From: Ciborinia camelliae
Lineage: Eukaryota; Ascomycota; Leotiomycetes; Helotiales; Sclerotiniaceae
Assembly: GCA_025890175.1 (NCBI GenBank)
Contig: JANPYM010000002.1
Span: forward strand, 1,870,537 to 1,934,536
Length of the DNA stretch: 64,000 nucleotides
Direction of reading: 5' to 3'
In this document: positions 22,036-34,365 of the stretch, piece after piece
How positions within the stretch are numbered: position 1 is the first letter of the stretch
How the letters are laid out: every line of letters starts with the position of its first letter
Notes under the pieces: model-generated
What the model was told of the DNA's origin: nothing
Seen by the model: only the letters and a program-made list of their open reading frames with translations
Database searches by the model: none
Position numbers and translations under genes: made by a program

Positions 22036-24762
22036 AAGTCTGTTTATAGCGGGGATGCATCCGAAATAGCTTGCCCCTGACTCCGCAGTATTCTTTGGGA
22101 CCCTAAGTGTGCTTCAATGAGCGGTCACAATACGAGATTTAGCAAGGTGACCTTTCAACTGCCTTGTACAGTCAACCTTATTCTCAATCATTAATAATTG
22201 GTGTATTTTTGATAGAATGCAAACATTCTTGCAATCCTCTCTGGAAGATACAACATATCCCTGGCAGGTTATTCTTCGACCTATTCCCTAAGGAAGAAAG
22301 AACTAAAGTCTTTCGTGCATCTTTGTGGTCGGGAAGGATGAGGCTATAGGAGTCGTATCTCAGTAATACATACGCCTTTTCTGAGGCTCGACGCCTTTGG
22401 TTACGGGTTTGAAGCATGTTCTGGCTCTCAACTTCCGAGTTTTTGATGACTGGGGCCATATCTCACAGTGAAAGAAGAAATGCGAGGAGAATGAAGAACA
22501 AGATTTGGAGACGCTTGTTGAGAAGGGGGCGCCCCACCAAATTCAGTCGAATGCTAGGGCATTGTGGTTGGGGGATAGATGTGAAGAATCACCATTTCTG
22601 ATGACTTTGCACAGCCTCGCGTCATACACATACATAATTCATGAGAGAGTTCACCCAGCAGTTAGGGTTGTGCAAATCGGAGTAATTCATCTGTTGTCTG
22701 ACATCTCACCTGCCGGGACATCGGGACATGACAGGAAAAGCCGTATTGTGACTGCATCATCAAACGGTACTAGATAACATTGTTTTCTTTTCACCCTATC
22801 ATTCTCTAGGGGCCGCCTTTTGAGCCGCCAACATTTTTAAAGATGAGTTATATGAACTATGCAGCTAGCACTGGTTATAAGCAGAACATCCACAGCTAGC
22901 GTTCAGGGTTACCTATTCTCGAGCAATCTTGATTCATGTTACACTAGTCAGATAGTTATTAAAAGCAAGACTGAAGGTATATTAGGTGACAGGAAACTCA
23001 GACTAATCCAATCTCGGTACTACTATGGATGCGATAGAACACAAGTTTGATATTCATCAGACCCTCTTCGACAATCTTGGAGAATGGAATCTCAAGTTCA
23101 CACCTTTTTTGTCCACACTCTGCTATGAGTTCAGCCATTTCTACACCTCAATGCAAAAGAGCCTCGACTTCAAGGGATGTGGTTAGCGCATCTGCAAAAA
23201 AAAGATTTCATCAGCATCCTAAAAGGCTCACATGCATCATAGGACCGTTTGTGCGGTCATGGTTACAACCAGTCTAGTCCTGAAAAATATATCATGTTCT
23301 CCTAACACACCTATCACAGTTCCTAGATTTGGTTTTTGTCCTCTATAATACATGCGATCATGCAATATGAGAATGCTGAGATCAAATATCTTCGACTAAC
23401 GTTTTCTTTTCATCCCTAGCCCTCTTTCCATAATACATTGAAATACAAGTAATATTCTGATCCATTTGGCTTTCCTTCAGATTTATCAAGCGCGTCTTCG
23501 ATAAGTGCAATATGTCTCCTCAAAATACCTTCCAACTCATACTGCACGCCATGGATTATAGTTGACTCAACTGATGCGCATAAATCCTGGGACGATAAAA
23601 TATGTTACGGTTGAAAGGGGTGGATGAAGGTCTCGAATTGCCTTATCTTTCCATGAGTCCACGAACGTCTCGTGCTCTCTAGGATGCTAATCATTTGCCA
23701 ATTTGCGAAAACCATTCACAACCTCTGTCAAATCTAGATTAACAGTATGAGCGTGAACTATGACGACGGTTAAAGATGCAAGCATTCGCTATCAAGGAAG
23801 GTACAACCGTATAGTTACATTGAGAACTCTGATTTCTATTTGTTGACGGATGCTGAAATGCAGGTGGCTAGTTCGCATGAAGAACAGATCTTGTGCGAAC
23901 TCCTCAGTACCGGGTGGTGGGTAGGTAGGTATCCTCCAGTTCTTCATATCGATACAGACGTCGGGTAAATTTCCAATCGTAGTACTATTAATACCTACCT
24001 ACCTAATCAAAAAGAAGCAGTTGTATAACGTACCATTCTTGCTTCATGAATATTTAGAGACATCGACCATATGAGATCTCAAGGTTTATATATTCGAGTA
24101 GGTACTTCCTAAAACACCCATCAGAGTACCTACCTACTCAGTGCTGGGATTTAGAGCAAAAAGAGCCGCGGGATTACAGAGAAACGAAAACGACATGATG
24201 CTTTCTTTTTCTTTTTCGATTAATGAATAATTAATAAATTGACCGATTGAATTTAATTGAATGAATATAATTTACAGGTGTAGGGCTAGGGCTAGGGCTA
24301 GGCTGAGATATAATTACAAAATATAAAAGCAAATATGAGCTCCTGGTAATGTATTGATACAGTCCAGATGTTGACCCCGCTATGAAGTACCAAGCCATCC
24401 ATCATTGTTACGTATGACATCAGGATTTCCCGAGGTTTTAACTTTTCGGTGGATGCACGGGGTAGGTCGCGCAATCACGTCTCCCATCACAAAGAAAGAA
24501 ACCTTCAACGCGTCTATCTATATTTAACAACAGCTTTTCTTTTCTTGTCTCTTTTAGGTCTCGCAGAATTACGTTTGCTTGTTAATCATAGACTCGGCCG
24601 CAAGTCAGTTTCTACAATAAACGATTGCTGGTCGCATTTTACTCAAGGTAATAATTATACGCTTCATTTCATACTTCGACTACCACAACTACTACAAAAG
24701 ATGGTCTCGGAATAGCGAATATACCGCGCAAAGTTATCTTTTCTCAGGATCAAGCCCTGGCT
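22036..24762. other. Intergenic stretch with telomere-like short repeat
   Basis: No supported gene. Three TAGGGC units in tandem lie at about 24281-24302. GGTAGGTAGGT and ACCTACCTACCTA words cluster at 23925-24000 and 24090-24140. The 300 bases before 24763 should carry the promoter of the polymerase gene. Confidence 0.45.
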
Positions 24763-26824
24763 ATGTCTTCCTCGCAACCTTTCATGCCATCCTCCCCTCT
24801 CCAGACCTCACCGTCGCGCCGCAAAAAGAGTAAATTCACATATAGAAATTTGGCCCAATTAGCAACCTATGCTGGATCGCCGTTGAGGGTAATTGCACAC
24901 TTAGACCTTGATGCATTTTATGCTCAGGTTGAAATGGTGCGACTGGGGATAGAGGAGGACAAACCATTAGCGGTTCAACAATGGTAAGATTTGTTATGTT
25001 TTTCGAGGGTATACTGAAGCTAATACGTGTATTTAAAACAGGCAAGGTCTCATAGCTATTAATTATCCAGCCAGGGCGTTCGGTCTCAACCGCCATATAA
25101 CGATCACGGAAGCCAAAAAGCTTTGTCCAGATCTCATATGTCAACATGTTGCGACCTGGCGCGAAGGTGATGAGAAGTGGGCCTACCATGATGATGCGTT
25201 TAAGAATATTGCTACACATAAAGTTTCCCTGGATCCTTACAGACTCGAATCAAGACGAATACTGGCTTGTATAAAAGACTGTCTGCCCAAAGACTTGCAG
25301 AGGGTGGAGAAAGCTAGTGTAGATGAGGTTTTCATGGATCTCTCTGCCCAAGTTCATGCGACTCTCTTGGAAAGGTATCCGGAGTTGAAGGGCCCCGCTC
25401 CTTATGATGATTTAACGGAACAACTACCTTTACCCCCCACGACCTGTCTCGACTGGAAAGCGGATGCACTGGTGGACCTAGATAGGGATGAAACGGAAAC
25501 TGACGACCCTGATTGGGATGATATAGCAATGCTGATTGGTTCTGAGATCGTACGCACAGTTCGGGCCGCAATACGTGAAAAACTCAAATATACTTGTTCT
25601 GCCGGCATTGCCCAAAACAAAATGCTTTCCAAACTGGGTTCCGCGCATAAAAAACCAAATCAACAGACCGTTATTCGAAATCGGGCTGTTAAGCAGTTTC
25701 TATCAGGCTTCAAGTTTACCAAGATTAGAAATTTGGGGGGCAAGACAGGAGAGGAAGTCGTCAAGCTCTTTAATACAGATATGGTCAGTGATCTCCTGCT
25801 TGTTCCCATGGAGCAATTGAAGCAAAAATTAGGAGAGGAAACTGGGACATGGGTCTACAACGTCATTCGTGGAATTGATGCCAGTGATGTCAATTCACGA
25901 ACTCAGATAAAGTCTATGCTATCTGCAAAATCATTCCGGCCTAGTATCAACACACCCGACCAGGCTAATAGGTGGCTCCGCATTTTTGCAGCGGATATAC
26001 ATTCCCGTTTAGTAGAAGAAGGGGTTTTGGAGAACAAGAGAAGACCCAAGACGATCAATTTGCATCACAAACATGGAGTTCAAACCAAATCCCGACAAGC
26101 ACCCATTCCGCAGGGGAAGAAGATGGACGAGACACTACTTTATGAGCTTGCCAAGACCCTCCTAAATCAAATCATGCTTGATGGTAGAGTATGGCCATGT
26201 TCTAATTTGAGTCTAAGCGTTGGGGGCTTTGAGGATGGCGTGACTGGAAATATGGGTATTGGGGCATTTTTGGTCAAAGGCAATGAAGCCAGGACTTTGA
26301 ATAACGCAGCTCCGCAGGACCCAGGCCCGATTATATCTGCGGAGAGATCCGAAAAGAGACGTCGAGTAGGCGATGCTGGAATCCAGAAATTCTTCGTTAA
26401 GACAGATAGTGCTGAAGAGCAGGATGATGATTTTGGCGGTGAGCAGAGTTTACCCGAACCAGACATGGTCTTTGAGGAAAAGGGGCATTTGTCCCCCAAT
26501 AAAAATTTCAAGGCTGCACGTTTACCTCGAGAGGATGAGGCGACCAGAACATCAGGAACATCAGCTGGCCCGTCGGCCTTGAAACAATCACAGATTACAG
26601 ATTTTTTATGCAACCGTTGCAATCAAGCGCTGGATTGCGCAGAGGCATTTCAGAATCATCAAGATTGGCACTTCGCCAAAGATCTCCAGGATGAGGATCG
26701 TTTGAGGCGTGCATCGCCTGCTCCTTCGACTGCCTCTGGCAATAAAAGGGGTGCCGTATCAAAGAAACGAGGCAATGGCCGTGGTCGACCGGAGAAGGGT
26801 CAAAGCAAGTTGACATTTGGATAA
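24763..26824 (+). CDS. RAD30: DNA polymerase eta (Rad30), two exons, 667 aa
   Basis: Exons are 24763-24983 and 25042-26824, with a 58-nt intron whose splicing gives VQQWQGLIAINYPAR, the conserved finger segment. This Y-family polymerase copies past UV-induced cyclobutane dimers in the nucleus. Metal-binding residues are in HLDLDAFYAQVE (Asp48) and SVDEVF (Asp168, Glu169). The Ser-Ala-Gly-Ile-Ala-x-Asn-Lys motif of the palm and the little-finger domain follow. The C-terminus has a ubiquitin-binding zinc finger (Cys597, Cys600 and two His near 616-620) and ends in QSKLTFG, a short PCNA-interaction-like motif. The Cys2-His2 finger and the extended palm insert favour eta over kappa, iota or Rev1. 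The ATG is the first in frame and gives a 40-residue basic leader. Confidence 0.95.
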
Positions 26825-29747
26825 TAGAAACAGATGAAACATCTCTCACCGATGGCACTTTCATCCTATCCTGATGTGCCACACAATACTTTTATCTTGC
26901 AGACGGATTCAGCCGAGATTTCACCACTCATGCTGACAAGCCGAGCCCTGTGGTTCCGAAAGGCGGCCATTTATGCGTGAACCATTCTCCGAGATACAGT
27001 GCGACTGGAAAAATGTGCTCACCGGGATCGCACATCCTTGGATGCAACGTGATGCCTCGGAGTACAAATACGATCTTTGTGGTATGAGATCCTTGGATAA
27101 TGAATCTGCAGAGTCATCTTTCTGTACTGTCGAAGGTACGAGAAATGCAGTAACGATCATTACCGCAATGATATTCCTTCTAGAGGTTCAGCTGGAGCCG
27201 GCCACCCGGCCATGACGACTCTGGCCCTACGAATGACAAGCAGGTTTATCATTTGTCATGGAACCAGTGTCAGATCTGCAAGTAACACTCGTACTTGGAT
27301 CTTCAGGACGGTCATGCGCAATATCAAACAAAGCACCATAAACAATAGGTAGTGTCTCACCCATATATGGAACGATTTTTTGGGATGAGATGGAGATACC
27401 GTTAGCCCTACCAAATTTGAGTCTTTCGTCTCTCGTCAGACATTCTGATCGGTAAAGTACATCAACTGTACATATACAGTAAGACGCCAAAGAATCCAGA
27501 GCCTCATGCACGTTTGAGAAGAACTAGAAGAACAAGAAGAGATTGATTATTGAGTTGTCGGTAGGTCTACACATTTGCACAATCTACAAACGCCAGCCGC
27601 ATGAATTTGTTGTCAATATGCCTTAAATTAACCCATGTCTAAAAGTATCATGACGGCTTTTTAATGGACAAATGAAAATAGTTGTGAATGGTTGTGAACC
27701 TGTGAATAAGGTTTATATAGGTTAGGCAGCATTTTGGCTGGGTTAGGCCGGGATGCATCAATACCCAACCCGATTGATTTCGCGCCACAAAAAAATCACA
27801 GACCATCAAATCATCAAGACCACAAACCTTGCCAACAAAACTGCAGGAATCGCTGGCTGCCCTTTGCTTTTTGAGGATCCATCATCCCTTCCCTTTAGTT
27901 CACCATCACCAGTCCCCGAGTTGCTGTTCGCTCTTGAATATTGATGAGTATTGATTGTTCTGTTGTGCAATCTGAGATTCGGAGTTGGGGATTGGGGAAT
28001 TTGGCGGGGGGGCCAAATATTGTATGTGTCTACAATTGGTTAATTGGCTCGAACCTCTGCCTAGCATATTGGAGATATTGAGGTGACATTACAGATAACA
28101 TCCTGCGCACAACATCTGTGGGTAGTATAGCATAGGCATAGCATAGCATATTCTTCATGTAAGGTCAAGGTAGGTGAAAGGCTATATGATCCAGATTTGA
28201 CAAGAAATTGGTCGAAGAGAACCTCGGCGTCGCTCAATACAGGATGGATATCCTCCTCTAATGTACTCACGCGTCATCTTCCATCACTTTATATGCTCAC
28301 TATACAGTGCACCATCAATTTCCCTTACTTTCCCGCTGTAGTGGCAAGGGAAAAGGTTCCACTTTCTGGCAAAGTCGGCGATTCTTTCATTCCCCAGAAG
28401 TTCGAATCAGAAGTTAGAACCCAGAATTTACGTTGGGTCGTTGATCGTAGGACCGAATAATCGACGAAACAAACCGCATTATGATTCTGTGAATCTGTGA
28501 TAGACCGGATTTGAACCTGGATAGACCCAATAGTTCAGGCTTTGGAAGATTCGAAATTGTGATGGGTTGATGGATTGATGGGCTGATGGTCCATGGATGA
28601 TAAGGCGGGAATCGTGGGATAGGTACCGACATCAGTTATTTTGAGATGTTTTCTAATAAGTATAACCTACTCAAGGATGCTTTTAATATGAAGAGAGTCT
28701 TAGTTTTGAGTTTTTTAATGACTTATCTCTTCTCTCTTCTCTCTCTTTTTTTCACTGACTTCTAGATGTGAAAATATATATGAAAAAGTTGTTGAATGAT
28801 ACGAAAATTTAATATATATTTGATATAAAGTACCTACGGTACCTTGCCTTCTTTCCTACACCTACTGGGTACCTGCAATAAGGCATTTTTATTTTTATAT
28901 TTATATCTATATCCAACAAAGCATATTTATTATATCTAGATTCTACAGCATATCCATACCCATACCTACATACTTCCTTCAGTTGCCCCAGCTGTTGTTG
29001 CTGCTGCTGCTGCTGCCCCCCTATTTGAAACGATCGCTATCTTGAACCTTCCCTTGTCGAATTGTCGAAACTCATACCAGACCTTACGCCACACCTATCG
29101 ACTCATATTAGGTTGCTATTCAACCCTCATATACGGCGTACCTCAGTACCATCTGGTGCCTTGGAGGATCAAGAAAGCAGGCTCGCTCACATTTCCCACA
29201 TTCGGTTTGCATTGCACTTGCTGTTTGCTCGTCATTCCCGTCTACAAAAGTACTTGACTACCTGGTACAAGAACAAGAATTTGGGACTTTGATATTGCAT
29301 ACATCACATCCATCTCTTCCGTCTCATCTATCTCATCCATCGTATCAACATTATTTGCCTCTTTTAAATAACCAAGAGCCCTGGAGAGAAAAGGAACCCC
29401 TCCTGATCTTCTTCCTCTTTTCTCAACATTTTTAAAAGATCGACCTTTTTTTTCTTCTTGATTATTAGCCATCGTCAATCAAATTAATTAATTAATCAAT
29501 CATTCAATCAATCGATCACCTACATTATTGAAAAGTCATTTGAAAAGCCTTCTTTTCCCCAAACAAACCAAAATAAGCATAATCCCGTCACAAACCTTTC
29601 CACACATATTTCACATTATTCACAAACGGCTATTATTCAATTATTTATTAATTATTCGCCAATTATTCGATTTTTTTGACTGGTTGGGTGTCATAATATA
29701 TTAAAAGCGGCCAGTTAAAACAAGTTACACCATAACCTTACCTAACC
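26825..29747. other. Intergenic stretch with unassigned open frames
   Basis: A minus-strand frame at 27227-27511 (reading GISISSQKIVPYMGETLP) looks coding-like but has no ATG start and no attachable exon. Frames at 26921-27215 are open on both strands and have no motif. A CTG run lies at 28990-29015 and several GGTACC and TACCT words are near 28850. No gene is supported. Confidence 0.35.
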
Positions 29748-30385
29748 TTGGAAAAGAGAAATTCAGCTACAGGGGCTAGAAAAGGCCACCCCCAGCCTCT
29801 GCTTGCCACTGCCACTTCTCCCACTCACTCTCCCACTCACCGTCTTCTCTCATCAATTCTTCCTAAGACTTGTCTTCAGACTTCAGACTTCAGCCTTCAA
29901 AACGATCATCAACAAACACAAGGAAGAACGCCAGCTCAGAGAAAATATCCCGTCTTTTATTCATCTAAGAGATTCGAATTATTCGTTACCTCTCTTTTGA
30001 TTACGACTTCATATTACACGACATTAACCTGCTTCCGCGTCCTCTGCATTACCATACTCTTAGATTGGATAGACCTTGCACTCTCACACCCTTTTCTTAT
30101 ACGCCTCCAAAGTTACTCAGGACCAACCGATTTTTCTTCTTACTTCCACAGAATTACTTCTTCTCGAGGCTCCCATTCAAACCCCCCCGGACATTGAGAA
30201 AGTTTCCCACTTCTCCATACAGGATTTTCTTCTGGGTCATTTTCTGACTCCCCAATTTGTCGCCGGTTATTTTGTGTGCTACCACATTTATTCCCTAGGC
30301 TGACTTGTGTGTGACTTGCATTGCTCAATCTTCATCTTTGGACCTTCTTTTTCTCTTCCTACCAACTTTTTCCTGGATTTCCATC
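29748..30385 (+). promoter_or_regulatory. Pyrimidine-rich leader upstream of the RfeG-like gene
   Basis: About 600 bases before the ATG at 30386 are unusually rich in C and T on the plus strand (many CTTCT, CCACTC and TTCTTC words). Long pyrimidine-rich leaders are common upstream of highly expressed or regulatory genes in filamentous fungi. Several short ATG frames lie within it and could act as upstream ORFs if the whole stretch is transcribed. The transcription start is not identifiable. Confidence 0.4.
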
Positions 30386-31681
30386 ATGTCACGTCGTGAT
30401 GATAGAGACAGAGCTTCGCGCTCACAACCGCAGGCACCATACTCGTCTGCTGGAAGGACGGGTCAGTTTGTTATCGACGCTGAAGGTATCGATAGAGAAG
30501 TTATCACGGCTGACATCTGCCGCTATCTTGGTAACGATGCCCTCGTCAAACCGGGCGACGTCGAAGTAAGTCATCTCGAAGTGTTGCAGTCGTTGAGATA
30601 TCGATGGAAAACTGATGACTTCATCTACAGGACCCGAGAACGAAGCAACTTAAGCCTGTCTATGTGATCACGGCTTACAGGAATCTTACAAATGTAATGT
30701 CGCGTTTCTGTCGATCGAGTGATGTTGCTGATAAATTTTGGCGATAGGCAATGATACATGATTTAAAGCAGGCGTCGGCAGACTGGCGAGCAGAGCGGCT
30801 TGCTAGATCTTCTGCGCAATACTCTACAAATGGTATCTCTTTAAGGGATTCGAACGAGATGGTTCGAAAATCTAACACACCTATAGTAGTGGACTACAGA
30901 AGTTCAAATGCACTCGATCAATCCATTGCTCGAATGGATGCAACACAGCAGCCTCGACCTGCTGCACAACAAGGGATGTATAATTCACCAACGGCTGCTG
31001 TGCCCAGTTCCCAATCTTATCAACCAAGTGGCCAGGGTTACTCGGCGGGCTACAGTCAGCCCACGAGTTACCAGAATGATGGCTACACCCAGCCACCATC
31101 ACAACAGTATGCTCCTTCTGCCCAAGGATATCCCACTCAGGACACCAGGAGTTACGTTCACGGATCCAATTATGCTGTTGAACCCGCTGGCCGCGGCGGA
31201 TCTGTTCCTCAGTCCGTTCCAAGGACTCAGGCAGTTTCATATCCATCCAGTACATCGTACGAAGCACCTGCACCGCAGTACTATTCCCAATCCGGACCAA
31301 CTGCATCAACTTCAGCATATGCCGCACATGCACCACCAACAGATCCCTACTATAGTCGTGGTGCGTACACCCAAGTGCACCCATTTTCTTAATTATCTCT
31401 GTTCTCGCAAACGAATGTAATCTAACAATTTAGCTGCTCCCCCAGGCAATTATGAATCTACCCCGGAGATCTACGACAACAGAGCATACCCGCAAACATC
31501 AGATTACCAGATGCAAGATGCCGGATATACTGAACCAGGCTCTTACCAGGAACCAGTATCATACTCTCAGCCAATGCCTTCCGGACGAAGTGGAACCGCC
31601 ACTTCTTCGTCGTCTCAAAGGACGCGTGACCGGGACAGTAGGGATGACCGTGACAGACATCACCAACGCCGCAGGAATTAA
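30386..31681 (+). CDS. rfeG: RfeG-like putative transcription factor, four exons, 367 aa
   Basis: Exons are 30386-30565, 30631-30693, 30748-31360 and 31434-31681. The conserved part is N-terminal, about residues 26-100: FVIDAEGIDREVITADICRY, then LGNDALVKPGDVEDPRTK, YVITAYRNLT and a helical segment ending in Ala-Glu-Arg. As I recall, this is the block shared by fungal proteins named RfeG. The rest is low-complexity and Gln/Ser/Tyr/Pro-rich (repeated SYQ, YSQP, GYSAGYSQ), typical of a disordered activation or condensate-forming region. The C-terminus is an Arg/Asp-rich tail (RTRDRDSRDDRDRHHQRRR). No classical DNA-binding domain is seen, so the transcription-factor name rests on annotation history. 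Introns 1-3 are 65, 54 and 73 nt and splicing is frame-consistent. Confidence 0.8.
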
Positions 31682-34365
31682 TGTTCCCTCTGGAACGTAG
31701 TTGATTTGTGCGATTCTGTTTTCCCGCCGGACTTTGTACTGTTCTGGTTTTTTTTATTGCTTTATCCCCTGGATTTACTGGAGCACTGGACCATTCAAAG
31801 GAAGCCTTGGAACCCTCCTAAATGGATCCAGACTAGACAAAGGGTACTTTACAGCCTCATCAGAATCTTAATAAAAAGCCAAGATTGCAATAGGTATTGC
31901 AACTTGGAGATCGAGGTATGGTCTTTATATTACCCGGATTTTCTATCATACCCAACGCTAGACTACTACCGACTGGACCGATGACGAAATGTATTATCGG
32001 AGAATTACCGCGGATGTTTTATCATGAACTTTGCACGTGCAGAGCATCTATACCAGGCTTTCATGAGCTTCGATGGACCAAATGAGGATAATGGATGTGT
32101 TTTTTGCTTTCTTGCATTTTTATCTGTCAATTGCATCAGTTTTTGCATACGCACAGGCCGTTGGGGCGCATCATGAGTTTATGTTTTCTTGAAAGTTTCT
32201 GGACTATCTTAGGATACCATCCCTCACACCTGCTGCCTGGACCTAAATTTTCCGAAAGCCTCGCCGGCTGGTTTCTTCTCCATACCACGTTTTGTGATTT
32301 GGTTAGTATCTTAATGTTCATTGGAGCATTCAGGTCTGGGTTCAGGCAGCACGATAGAGGAGCTTGTACATACAACGACAGCAGCCATTCAAAGGATAAT
32401 TCCAACACTTCAAAATACGCATCTACTTCATTTCATGGATTCCTACTTGGTCAAGACCCGACCTTGGATTTTCATCACTGACTTGCAGAACATGGCTTTA
32501 CAGCACAGGTATAGTCAAACCATCCGGTTTTGGAACCTCTTCCTGGATTGGCCTTTCTATGGACCTGGATTGTTACCCTTATGGACTACCATTTCTTGGA
32601 TTTCAGAGGTTCCAGCCATTGGACCTGCTATTTGTCAACATTTCCTGTCTTGCATTCGGTCTATTCAGGTGTGTATCAAGGACCAATCGGCCTCAGTCAA
32701 TCCCAGTATATCACCTTGTCTATTTCAATTCAAACGCATTCCAGGAATATCTCGTCTCATGGATTATCGAAGCTCCTTATCCCACAGTCCTGAGCAGTAT
32801 GGACTATAGCTCAAGTTTAATCTCACGGACCCAAGCAACACTTTGAAAGAGATCCTGGACATTGATATATTGCAAGCGTGGCCGTTGTTTAGATTCAACC
32901 TTCCAACCCTGGGTCCAATCGCTCCTTGCTTGCAAGTTTGAAGAATCATAAGTAGTTCAGTTTGATCACTCAGCCCCCGCTCAGACCAGATCTTTCACGC
33001 CCAAAAGGATGTTGCCAGATATTCCGCCTATATTCCGATATTTTAATCAGTTTCTTTATGATTTTCAAGTTCATGATACCATCATTGCCATTGTTCAACC
33101 TCTTCGGAAACACGTCCATGCTGGGCATTCGATACCGTGGTGATTTACCAGCAGATCTTAATAGCCCCTCCTGGATCTGGATAATCTAGCCGTGGGACTG
33201 CAATGGCCGACCTCTGGGGAAATTCCTTCGTTTTACATCTATTTCCTTGTCACAGGGCTCAGAGAGGACATTGCATGATAGATTGGGAATCTTCTAGACG
33301 TGGAGTTTAACTTATGGGGAGGGTCCTTCGGTATTTAATTGTGGCAATAGTCTGATGTTTCATTTCATCTCCATACTTCACGCGCATGTTTGCAACTTGG
33401 GCTGTACAATTTGGAGATTGGTTTTGGTTTGGCGGAGGTTTTTATGGAGGTCATCTATGTTTTTGGTTTTAGTTGTGAGCATAATGGCTGGTTGCGTGGT
33501 CGGTGGATGGTTTGGTGTGTTCACTTAGTACACATAATTATTTCAACTTTGTTGTTGATATTGGCATAAATCTCGATGCTTTTACACCACTAATCCTTGT
33601 TGCTTTCTATCTCCTTTTCACTTTATGCCATGTATCCTTTTTTTCCGCTGTGATACTGTAACAGTAGAGATTGCATGTAGGTAACTTGGGGCAGGATAAG
33701 TAGAGATCACTTTAAGGAATTCAGGTTGGAATTGTATTGATCTTGTCTATCTCCAATAATCAATCTATTTGCTATAAATGATACGGAATTCGTGAGATGA
33801 TAAATTGAAGATGCTTCTTGGGAGTGCAAGTTTTGAAGTGAGATTTGGGGTTATATACATAGGTAGGTGTTTTAAACTTGGTTGCTTGATTGCTTTTATT
33901 ATTTGACATATCAATAAAGCGCTTAGAGATACTATTTTGATTCGTGGCTCTCATATTAGAAAAGGCGGATGAAGGGGGATTGGGGGATCTATAATTATAG
34001 AGAACCTTCAAAATAAAATGATACATTTCTTTTTAGACACCTATTATTCGGTTGTCATTCTTTAAATAATATATATAGCCAGCCAGCCCACTTTGTATCC
34101 GGTTGGAATTATACCTAGGTACGATCGGATTTATATCTTCCGTGGGTATTATTGAATATTCAAATAGCAGATATGGAGAAGTCAAATCCCTTGGGCTAGC
34201 CTAGCGATGCAAGCAAGCCTAATAAAAAGTTGATGTCCGGGGTAGATTGCCGAGGCTTGCCTAGGTACCTAGGTATGCATTTACTGTTTACCTACTTATC
34301 TGGAGGCTTCCTACTAACTCTATCAAATCCACCAACGCAACTGCATCACAGTTTAATATTTCGTG
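31682..34365. other. Long intergenic stretch rich in TTGGA/TCCTGG words
   Basis: Up to about 33800 the plus strand is rich in TGGA, GGATT and TTCC words, and three frames are open at once over 32321-32846, which points to composition bias and not coding. The nearest part is probably the 3' UTR of the RfeG-like gene. TACCTAGGTA words occur at 34110-34280. No protein motif is found. Confidence 0.45.

Noticed and set aside
32321..32846. Three overlapping plus-strand frames of 87-162 codons
   Set aside because: All three frames are open together and share word bias; none has a domain or splice support.
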